Shown piece by piece: positions 55,196 through 64,000 of a DNA stretch of 64,000 nucleotides (its first letter is position 1; each line of letters opens with the position of its first letter). Below the pieces are notes generated by a model. The model was not told the origin of the DNA. It was given only the letters and a program-made list of their open reading frames with translations, and searched no databases. The stretch lies in assembly GCF_036013745.1 (NCBI RefSeq), contig NZ_CP107880.1:4526001-4590000 (forward strand). The letters run 5' to 3'. A program made the position numbers and the translations under genes. The DNA comes from Streptomyces sp. NBC_00483. GTDB lineage: Bacteria; Actinomycetota; Actinomycetes; Streptomycetales; Streptomycetaceae.

Positions 55196-58100
55196 ATGGA
55201 TCCCGCTGCCCTCGGCACCCGTCTGGCATCGAGCGTGATCGCCCCGGCGCTCAAGAAACTCCTCGTCCAGGAGGGCCCGGGAGCGGGCCTGACGGACAAG
55301 CCGGTACGCATCTCCGGCCTGGTCTCCTTCCGGGGCGAGAAGCGCACCCTTACGGAGGCGGACCTCGAACGGCTCGCCCGCAAGCTGGTCGACGCGGCGG
55401 TGGCCGGGCCCGGCGAGCCCCCGTTCCCGTACGAGGAGCAGGAACCGGTCGTCCTCGCCCTGGCCCGCACCCTGCATGCGCTCGGCGACCTGACCATGGA
55501 CGACGTCCAGGCGGTCCGCCTCGGCCCGCGCGCCCTGGCACACGCCCTGCGCCGCGCGGCGCCCACACCGGAGCTCTCGGCCGACGCGACGTACTTCCTC
55601 GACTCGCTCACGGAGTGGTCCTGCGTCCACATCCTGCACTTCTTCACGCAGCGGTCGACCTTTGTGGCGCGGACGCTGGTGGAGCAGAGCCGGGGGCAGG
55701 CCGAGGCCCTCGCCAAGACCGACGAGTTGATCGCCCGTACACCGCCCGCCGACGCGGCCGACACCGCCTTCGAGGAGCGCTACGCCCGGCACATCACCGA
55801 CCGCCACCGGCATCTGACCATCTACGGCATCGACCTGCTCGAGGCCCCCGAGCGCTGGCCCCTGGACGTGGCGTATCTGAGCCTGGAGGCGACAGCGGCG
55901 CCGACCGAGGCCTTCGACGAGGCGACCGGGGCACCCGCCGCCGCGACCGTCCGCATCCGCGCGGAGGAGGCGTTCGACACGGATCCGGACCGGGGCCAGG
56001 TGCTGCTGCGCGGCGACGCGGGATCCGGCAAGACGACACTCATCCAGTGGCTGGCGACCCGGGCCGCCGCGGACGGGGACCGGATCCCGTTCGTGCTGCC
56101 GCTGCGCACCCTGGCGGGGGGACCGTTGCCCGCCCCCGACGCGTTCCTGACGACGGTGTCCTGCCCGCTCACCGCGCCCGAGGGGTGGGTGGGCCGCGTC
56201 CTCGCCGCCTCCCGCGCCCTGGTCATGGTGGACGGCCTGGACGAGATCCCCACCGCCGACCGCCACCGGGTGCGCGACTGGCTGCGCGGCCTCGTCGCCG
56301 CGTACCCCGGCAACCGCTGGCTGCTCACCTCACGCCCCACCGCCGTACGGTCCGACTGGCTCGCCGACAGTGACTTCCGCGAGGTCCTGCTGCCGCCGAT
56401 GCGCTCCGCCGACGTCGCCACCTTCGTGCACCGCTGGCACACGGCGGCCGACGCCCTCCCCTACGAGGCGCCGCTCCTGGACTCGCTGCGCACCAAACGC
56501 GATCTGGCCCGCCTCGCCACCAATCCCCTGATGTGCGGCCTGATCTGCGCGCTGCACCGCGAACGACGCGGCTATCTGCCCACCGGCCGCAAGGAGTTGT
56601 ACGACGCGGCGCTGACGATGCTGCTGGCCCGGCGCGACCGGGAGCGCGGGATGGCCGTGCCCGAGCTGAGCGAGGAGGCCCAGGCCGACCTCCTCCAGCA
56701 CCTCGCGTACGCCCTCGTCCTCAGCGGCCGCACCGAGATGAACCGCGAGCACGCCATCGGCGCGCTGGAGCGCCGGCTGCCCGCCGTGGCCTCGGCGGCG
56801 GCGCACGGCGACGCGGCGGCCGTGCTGCGCACCCTGCTGCTCCGCAGCGGCCTGCTACGCGAACCCGCCGACGACACGGTCGACTTCGCGCACCGCACCT
56901 TCCAGGACTATCTGGCCGCCCGCTACGCCGTGGAGGAGGGCCACGCGCTTCCCTTCGTGCAGCGCCTCGCGGACGATCCCCAGGGCGAGGACGCGATCCG
57001 CATGACGGTCGCCCACGCCCGCCCCGGCGAACGCGCCCAGCTGCTGCGGGACTTGCTCTCCTACGGCACTGCGCGCCTCACCCTCCTCGCGCTCGCCTGT
57101 CTGGAACATGCGACGGCCCTGGATCCCTCGGTGCGTGCCGAGGTGGAGCGGGCGGCCGGGGAGCTGATCCCGCCTAGCACCCCCGAGGCCGCCCACGAAC
57201 TGGCAGAAGCGGGCCCGCTGGCCCTGGAGCTGCTGCCGGGCCCTGACGGACTCGCCGACGCGGAGGCATACGGGGTCGTGATCACGGCCTCACTCCTCGG
57301 CAGCGCCGAACCGGCGGGCTCACTCGGGGTGCTGCGCCGCTTCCGGGCCCACCCGTCGTTCGACGTACGGCGTCAACTGGCGGGAACCTGGCGCCGGTTC
57401 CCCACGCGGGAGTACGCGGCGGAGGTGCTCGACCACCTGGAGCGCGACAGCCTGTTCGTCACCTGCGAGACCGACGAGCAGCGCGCGGCACTGGCGGGGA
57501 TGCGGCCCTGGCACCAGCTGGAATTCCGCGGCCCGCACGCGCTGCCCGACGTGGTCGCCGCGATCCCGGCCCCGGACACCGTGAACCTCGTCTACTTCCA
57601 GGACAACCCGCTGGCCGGGGATCTCGGCGCCCTGGCCGTGCTCCCCGCCCTGACCGGGCTGTGGGCGGCGGGCTGCCCGGCCGCGCACGGGCTCGGCGCG
57701 CTGGCCGGTCTGCCGCTGACCGACCTCACGTACGACCACAGTGACTTCACGGGCCTGTCCGCCCTGAACTCGCTGCGCCGACTGTCCCTGAACGGGGAGC
57801 TCACGGCCGGATCGCTCGACGAGGCACTGCCGACCGGAGCCCCACTGGACTTCCTGTTCCTGGGCGGTGACGCCGCCCGCGACACCGGCCTGCGCGGCCT
57901 CGGCGCCTGGCCCACGCTGACCACCCTGAGCCTCGGCCGGCTCACGGCCGCGCCGACCGCCGAGGACTGGCGCCACGTCGTCGGGCTCCCCGCCCTGACG
58001 CACCTCTACCTGAACTCGGTCCTCTTCACCGACCACGCCGAATCCATCGAGGCCCTGCCCGAGCTCCCCGGCATCGAGGATCTGCGCCTCCCGGCCCTGC

Positions 58101-58246
58101 ACGGCACCGAGGACCTGGGCCCCCTCCCGTACCGCCTGCCCGGCGTGCGCCGCCTCGTCCTGCAGACGGCCCCCGGCGCGGTCTTCCCACCCGAGCGGTA
58201 CGCCCGGCTGTTCCCGCGCGCGCGGGTCACGGTCGACCAGCGCTGA
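55196..58246 (+). CDS. NACHT-domain LRR protein (bacterial NLR)
   Basis: A 1016-residue STAND ATPase. The N-terminal region (about 1-250) is a helical effector or regulatory domain (MDPAALGTRLASSVIAPALK start) of the type found on Streptomyces NACHT proteins. The NACHT module begins near 268: Walker A GDAGSGKTTL (273-280), Walker B with acidic extension LVMVDGLDE (342-350), sensor TSRP (378-381), then a winged-helix/helical region through about 600. The C-terminal part (about 690-1016) has irregular leucine-rich repeats (LPALTGLWAAGCPAAHGLGAL, LRRLSLNGEL, LTTLSLGRL, LTHLYLNSV). Such bacterial proteins can give antiphage defence. Flanks are housekeeping genes. Confidence 0.9.
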   Translation: MDPAALGTRLASSVIAPALKKLLVQEGPGAGLTDKPVRISGLVSFRGEKRTLTEADLERLARKLVDAAVAGPGEPPFPYEEQEPVVLALARTLHALGDLTMDDVQAVRLGPRALAHALRRAAPTPELSADATYFLDSLTEWSCVHILHFFTQRSTFVARTLVEQSRGQAEALAKTDELIARTPPADAADTAFEERYARHITDRHRHLTIYGIDLLEAPERWPLDVAYLSLEATAAPTEAFDEATGAPAAATVRIRAEEAFDTDPDRGQVLLRGDAGSGKTTLIQWLATRAAADGDRIPFVLPLRTLAGGPLPAPDAFLTTVSCPLTAPEGWVGRVLAASRALVMVDGLDEIPTADRHRVRDWLRGLVAAYPGNRWLLTSRPTAVRSDWLADSDFREVLLPPMRSADVATFVHRWHTAADALPYEAPLLDSLRTKRDLARLATNPLMCGLICALHRERRGYLPTGRKELYDAALTMLLARRDRERGMAVPELSEEAQADLLQHLAYALVLSGRTEMNREHAIGALERRLPAVASAAAHGDAAAVLRTLLLRSGLLREPADDTVDFAHRTFQDYLAARYAVEEGHALPFVQRLADDPQGEDAIRMTVAHARPGERAQLLRDLLSYGTARLTLLALACLEHATALDPSVRAEVERAAGELIPPSTPEAAHELAEAGPLALELLPGPDGLADAEAYGVVITASLLGSAEPAGSLGVLRRFRAHPSFDVRRQLAGTWRRFPTREYAAEVLDHLERDSLFVTCETDEQRAALAGMRPWHQLEFRGPHALPDVVAAIPAPDTVNLVYFQDNPLAGDLGALAVLPALTGLWAAGCPAAHGLGALAGLPLTDLTYDHSDFTGLSALNSLRRLSLNGELTAGSLDEALPTGAPLDFLFLGGDAARDTGLRGLGAWPTLTTLSLGRLTAAPTAEDWRHVVGLPALTHLYLNSVLFTDHAESIEALPELPGIEDLRLPALHGTEDLGPLPYRLPGVRRLVLQTAPGAVFPPERYARLFPRARVTVDQR

Positions 58247-58255
58247 GGCACGAAA

Positions 58256-58303
58256 ACGGGTGGGCCCGAACCGTTCCGTCAGGAACAGCTCGGGCCCACC
58301 CGT
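58256..58303. terminator. Terminator between NACHT and clpC genes
   Basis: A long stem with outer arms ACGGGTGGGCCCGA and complement, and an inner GTTCC/GGAAC hairpin, between convergent genes. It can serve both. Confidence 0.88.
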
Positions 58304-58324
58304 ATCAGGCTCGCCCCGGAGGGG

Positions 58325-60853
<2,529 letters not shown>

Positions 60854-61229
60854 CGTTAATCGCTCCTCAGAGCGGTCAGGCAGTTAGGGGTCGGTCCCCT
60901 CCCTGTCCTTCCGCAGCTTAGTCCCGCAAGCGGGGACCGCTCATTCCATCTGCCGACACCCGTTCATGGTCTCCTGCCCCGAACGCCGACAACTGCTCCA
61001 ACCCGATGGTGCGAGACGATGTTCCCGCAGGCCAGGCAGATACCCCCACCATCAGTACGCCGATGGCGAACGCGGGCTGCCCGTCCTGCACGTGTCGCCC
61101 CTCCCACTAGGGATGTCTTACCCGTAAGGACTGACACTCCATGCGGCGCACCCCGGTTCCCTCCGCTACGGGCGAACAACTTTGCGCCGCCCAGCGCTCC
61201 CGTACGCCCCTTTTCCGGACACACTACGC
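60854..61229 (-). promoter_or_regulatory. clpC upstream region
   Basis: A 376-bp divergent gap between clpC and the small + strand gene. Apart from the ClgR-like box at 61055-61071 I see a TTACCCGTAAGG near-palindrome at about 61119-61130, and no gene. Confidence 0.5.
61055..61071. promoter_or_regulatory. ClgR-like operator upstream of clpC
   Basis: GTACGCCGATGGCGAAC is one base off the ClgR dyad pattern GTTCGC(C/T)-NNN-(A/G)GCGAAC. ClgR activates clp protease genes in Streptomyces and Corynebacterium. It lies about 200 bp upstream of the clpC start. Confidence 0.7.
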
Positions 61230-61931
61230 ATGCAGTCGGCGACGGTGCGTAACCCCGAAGCGTCGGTGGCTGTTGCTCCTGGCATGGTCACCACCTCCGG
61301 CACGACCGTTCCCGCTCCCCGGCACCCGCTGACCGACACCGGACGCGATCCGGTTCGGCGGTGGTACGAGGACGAGCTCGGCTGGGCGACCGCGCCCGGC
61401 CCCGACGGCGCACTGCTCCACACCGGGCTGCGCTTCGACGTCCTGGAGGTGCCGGCCGACGCCGGCTTCGCGATGCTGCGCAGACTCGATCCCCGGTCAC
61501 CGGTGGCCGTGCGCGGGGAAACGATGCGGCTGCTGGTCGCCGCGGGCAGCGCGGACGAGCTGCCGGGGCTGCTCGACTGGCTGGAGTGGGGGGCACTGCC
61601 CCTGGACCTCGTGGCCGTCGGGGCGGGCGGTCTCATCGACGCGCCGACGCCTCCGGGGTGGTCCGGCTCGCAGGAGGCCGCCGTCTGGGTGCGGCCCCCC
61701 GAGCCCGGCTGCGAGGTGGAACCGGTGCTGCCGGCCCTGACGAGCCTGACGGCCGTCTCGACCTGGTCGGTCGTGGGGGGCGGTGGGGGCGCCCCCGATC
61801 TCGTACGCCTCGTGGACACGGCGGCGACACACTGCCACCGGGCCCGGCTGCGTCGCGGCGCGGCTGCGCCGGCGACCACGTCAACAAAGCGACCAATGCG
61901 GCCGTCCCGTCAGCCGTTGGCCTTCTCGTAG
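61230..61931 (+). CDS. Conserved Streptomyces protein, prim-pol-like pattern
   Basis: A 233-residue protein. Motif patterns such as RRWYEDELGWATAPGPDGALLHTGLRFDVLEVPADAGFAMLRRL and GETMRLLVAAGSADELPGLLDWLEWG resemble the short Streptomyces proteins annotated as bifunctional primase/polymerase N-terminal (prim-pol) domains, but the catalytic acidic residues cannot be placed, so a nucleic-acid function is only suggested. The ATG at 61230 is preferred over a longer frame. The end overlaps the lsr2 end by 22 bp in convergent orientation. Confidence 0.65.
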   Translation: MQSATVRNPEASVAVAPGMVTTSGTTVPAPRHPLTDTGRDPVRRWYEDELGWATAPGPDGALLHTGLRFDVLEVPADAGFAMLRRLDPRSPVAVRGETMRLLVAAGSADELPGLLDWLEWGALPLDLVAVGAGGLIDAPTPPGWSGSQEAAVWVRPPEPGCEVEPVLPALTSLTAVSTWSVVGGGGGAPDLVRLVDTAATHCHRARLRRGAAAPATTSTKRPMRPSRQPLAFS

Positions 61932-62245
61932 GCCTCACGGATCGACTGGGGAACCCGGCCGCGGTCGTTGACCTCGTAGCCGTTCTCCTTCGCCCACGCA
62001 CGGATCTGCGCGGTGTCCTGGTTGCCACCGCCGGACGTGGCGCGCGCCTTGCCCCGGCCGCTCGAGCGGCCACCGGTGCGACGACCGCCCTTGAGGTACG
62101 GCTCGAGGAGGCCACGGAGCTTGTCCGCATTGGCGGTGGTGAGGTCGATCTCGTACGACTTACCGTCGAGCGCGAACGTCACGGTCTCGTCCGCCTCGCC
62201 ACCGTCGAGGTCATCGACAAGAAGGACCTGAACCTTCTGTGCCAC
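61910..62245 (-). CDS. lsr2: Nucleoid-associated silencer Lsr2
   Basis: Lsr2 is the actinobacterial H-NS-like protein that coats AT-rich DNA and silences horizontally acquired genes. The 111-residue protein has the N-terminal dimer domain (VQVLLVDDLDGGEADETVTFALDG) and the C-terminal AT-hook-like domain with RGR (IRAWAKENGYEVNDRGRVP). GTG at 62245 with AGGA upstream; a longer frame starts at 62467. The gene ends 22 bp inside the convergent small gene. The -10 of its promoter is probably in the AT-rich stretch near 62310-62340. Confidence 0.95.
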   Translation of the reverse strand: MAQKVQVLLVDDLDGGEADETVTFALDGKSYEIDLTTANADKLRGLLEPYLKGGRRTGGRSSGRGKARATSGGGNQDTAQIRAWAKENGYEVNDRGRVPQSIREAYEKANG

Positions 62246-62494
62246 CGGATTTCCTTTCATCGAAATCTGAAGGGCGGCCCCGCGACCACGGCCGCTGATT
62301 CGCCGTCCCCTTGTTATATGCAGTACTGCAGTACGTCGGAAAGCAAACCGCTTTTGCCCGAAAAACACAAACCCCTGGCTGAGATCGGGTAGAGATCCCG
62401 GAGTTGAACACTGCCCGCCCGACCCAAAAACATGCGCGATTCGGACATAGGGAACCGTTGCAAGCACGCATGCCGGAATAGCGCCCGGCGGCGA

Positions 62495-63055
62495 TCACAG
62501 ATGCAGAAGCATCCGGCTGTTGCCCAAGGTGTTCGGTTTCACTCGTTCGAGACCGAGGAACTCTGCTACGCCCTCGTCATAGGAACGCAGCAGCTCACTG
62601 TAGACATCGGTGTCGACCGTATCGACAGGTGTCTCACCGATCTCCACGAAGGCGTGCTTGGCGAAGAACTCGACTTCGAAGGTGAGGCAGAAAACTCGCC
62701 GAACACCGATCCAACGCGCGGTCTGAAGAAGCTTCTCGAGCAGAAGATGTCCGACACCGGACCCCTTGACCTGCGGATCCACCGCGAGCGTGCGGACTTC
62801 CGCGAGGTCTTCCCACATGACGTGCAGTGCGCCGCAGCCGACGACCGCGGCGTTGTCGTCGCGTTCCGCGACCCAGAACTCCTGGATGTCCTCGTAAAGC
62901 GTCACAGTGGCTTTGTCGAGCAGGATCCCCTGTCGGCTGTACGCGTCGAGCAGGCGGCGCACCTCCGGCACATCGGCCGTCCTCGCCCTGCGTACGGTGA
63001 CTGCTTTACGGGTCGATTCGACGGGTGACGCGACTTCGGGGAGCTCTGCTGGCAT
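62495..63055 (-). CDS. GNAT acetyltransferase (short ArgA / N-acetylglutamate synthase-like)
   Basis: A 186-residue GNAT protein. The acetyl-CoA loop is VDPQVKGSGVGHLLLEKLL. It resembles the short stand-alone N-acetylglutamate synthase of actinobacteria (Rv2747-type) in length and in the segment CGALHVMWEDLAEVRTLAVD and FCLTFEVEFFAKHAFVEIG. If so, it supplies N-acetylglutamate for arginine synthesis. It lies nine bases downstream of the BlaI-like gene on the same strand, and upstream of lsr2. Confidence 0.82.
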   Translation of the reverse strand: MPAELPEVASPVESTRKAVTVRRARTADVPEVRRLLDAYSRQGILLDKATVTLYEDIQEFWVAERDDNAAVVGCGALHVMWEDLAEVRTLAVDPQVKGSGVGHLLLEKLLQTARWIGVRRVFCLTFEVEFFAKHAFVEIGETPVDTVDTDVYSELLRSYDEGVAEFLGLERVKPNTLGNSRMLLHL

Positions 63056-63064
63056 GTCCGGACG

Positions 63065-63481
63065 CTATCGCCCGGCTCCGTCGCCCGCTTCCTCGGGGGC
63101 CGAGGGGACTTCGGCCGGTAGTTCGGGCGAGACGATCCGCATGGCATCCCTGAGTGCCTCGCGCTGTCCCTGCGACATCATCCCGAAGAACGCGACGAGG
63201 GCCGCGGCCGGGTTGTCGCTCTGCGCCCAGGCCTCGTTCATCAGCGCGGCCGAGTACGCGGCCCGTGTGGAGACCGCCTCATATCTATAGGCCCGGCCTT
63301 CCGCTTCGCGGCGCACCCAGCCCTTCTGATGGAGATTGTCCAATACGGTCATGACGGTTGTGTAGGCGATGGACCGTTCCTGTTGGAGGTCCTCCAGGAC
63401 TTCCCTCACGGTGACCGGGCGGTTCCACTTCCACACCCGCGTCATCACTGCGTCTTCGAGTTCTCCCAAGGGGCGCGGCAC
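63065..63481 (-). CDS. BlaI/MecI/CopY-family repressor
   Basis: A 138-residue regulator. The winged helix is in MPRPLGELEDAVMTRVWKWNRPVTVREVLEDLQQ and QERSIAYTTVMTVLDNLHQKGWVRRE. The C-terminal dimer helix is NEAWAQSDNPAAALVAFF. The GTG at 63481 is chosen from the promoter: TTGAAT then TATTGT (63489-63494) predicts transcription starting at or within a base or two of this GTG, i.e. leaderless. No BlaR-type peptidase or beta-lactamase gene is nearby. Confidence 0.85.
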   Translation of the reverse strand: MPRPLGELEDAVMTRVWKWNRPVTVREVLEDLQQERSIAYTTVMTVLDNLHQKGWVRREAEGRAYRYEAVSTRAAYSAALMNEAWAQSDNPAAALVAFFGMMSQGQREALRDAMRIVSPELPAEVPSAPEEAGDGAGR

Positions 63482-63553
63482 GTGAAGCACAATAGTGGGA
63501 GAAGTCGGTAATTCAACGTGGGACGTGGCGACGATCGCCAAGCAATGACAAAA

Positions 63554-63576
63554 GGGGCGCCCGGTGGGCGCCCCTC
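63554..63576. terminator. Terminator downstream of the small membrane protein gene
   Basis: Ten-bp stem AGGGGCGCCC with its complement and a GGT loop, between the 62-residue gene and the BlaI promoter. Confidence 0.8.
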
Positions 63577-63604
63577 ACTGCCGATTCCGTACCGGTCGCG
63601 CCGC

Positions 63605-63793
63605 TCAGGCGGTCGCGTCCCGCTGCGGGCCGCCACCCTGCCGGGCGGACTCGGCGCGCGCGATGGCGGCGTCGACGGCCGCGTCTTCCTTGGCCTTCTT
63701 GTCGCCGCCCTGCGACTTCACGATGGTCACGATCAGACCGATGAAGAACGCGGCCATCACGACCGGGGGCACGAGCGCGGAGACGTAGTCCAT
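63605..63793 (-). CDS. Small single-span membrane protein
   Basis: A 62-residue protein with one membrane segment at about residues 7-26 (LVPPVVMAAFFIGLIVTIV) and an acidic/Ala-rich cytoplasmic tail (DKKAKEDAAVDAAIARAESA) that is probably helical. No function is assignable. ATG at 63793. The next gene on the same strand ends 14 bases upstream. Confidence 0.75.
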   Translation of the reverse strand: MDYVSALVPPVVMAAFFIGLIVTIVKSQGGDKKAKEDAAVDAAIARAESARQGGGPQRDATA

Positions 63794-63806
63794 GCCCCCA
63801 GAGTAG

Positions 63807-64000
63807 CTACCCGACGGCCAGTCGTTGCGACGGGGCCGGGGGTTGGGCGGGGCGGCGCTTCGGGGGGAAGACCTCGGCGGGGGTGGGGACCGGGCGCTGC
63901 GGTGTTTCGGGGGCCGGCTTGGCGGGCTTGCCGCTGTCCGCCGCCGACAGGCCGCCGGGCAGGGCGAGCAGGTGGGTGCGGGAGGCCGGGACGCGGGGCC
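63807..64000 (-). CDS. C-terminal end of a gene running off the window
   Basis: About 64 codons read in from the right edge on the minus strand and end with stop at 63807-63809. The peptide is Pro/Ala/Lys-rich (KPAKPAPETPQRPVPTPAEV) and low complexity, so it is a C-terminal tail that cannot be named. Confidence 0.6.
   Translation of the reverse strand, partial: PRVPASRTHLLALPGGLSAADSGKPAKPAPETPQRPVPTPAEVFPPKRRPAQPPAPSQRLAVG

Overview
The window is chromosomal DNA of a Streptomyces species. GC content is very high, GTG starts with AGGAGG-type ribosome sites are common, and Streptomyces-specific regulators appear in their expected contexts: BldN with RsbN, BdtA, SigE-CseABC, and Rex with a haem operon. 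No plasmid, phage, transposase, CRISPR array or tRNA gene was seen. Gene order resembles the S. coelicolor chromosome from hemB/hemD through bldN and sigE to clpC/lsr2. This is a recalled comparison, not a computed one.

Layout. 1-5491 (minus): rex-hemA-hemC-hemD, with ATGA overlaps, followed by a separately spaced hemB cut by the window edge; a Rex operator lies upstream of rex. 5854-12859: glutaredoxin-like protein, HAD phosphatase, then the developmental pair bldN (ECF sigma factor) and rsbN (its membrane anti-sigma factor), a plsC-type acyltransferase, an NAD-dependent epimerase, the 32-residue ribosomal protein bS22 and the small DNA-binding protein BdtA. 12989-17141: a phosphatase-like protein, an AcuC-type deacetylase, an MFS carrier and a HAD hydrolase. 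17162-22880: a complete rRNA operon (minus, 16S-23S-5S) with tandem promoters and a strong terminator. 23058-31268: proC, a two-gene ABC-2 exporter with a palindrome over its start, a repeat island, small envelope proteins, a PQQ-propeller protein kinase and ilvD. 31403-39457: TetR with a sugar-phosphate isomerase, a Ppx/GppA phosphatase, a cysteine-rich protein, a fused sigma/zinc-finger/BACON membrane protein, radA and disA. 39539-45246: secreted/anchored protein, PAP2 phosphatase, a two-component pair, and 1.7 kb of repeat-rich DNA without a gene. 45247-50031: mutY and the cell-envelope stress operon sigE-cseA-cseB-cseC. 50136-54041: two TetR/target pairs (TetR with a degenerate SDR, TetR with a DHA2 exporter), each with visible operators. 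54064-64000: M23 peptidase, a 1016-residue NACHT-LRR (bacterial NLR) protein, clpC, a small hypothetical gene, lsr2, GNAT, BlaI-like repressor, a small membrane protein and a partial gene.

Themes. Much of the window is regulatory circuitry: redox control of haem synthesis (Rex), aerial development (BldN/RsbN/BdtA), envelope stress (SigE/Cse), proteolysis (ClpC with a ClgR-like box) and c-di-AMP (DisA). The most interesting candidates are the stand-alone NACHT-LRR protein, a single polypeptide joining sigma-like, zinc-finger and extracellular BACON parts, a histidine kinase with an extra extracytoplasmic C-terminal domain, a 7x21-bp in-frame repeat between sigE and cseA, and a dispersed 57-bp tandem repeat family. 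Several genes also end in short tandem duplications that copy the stop codon.
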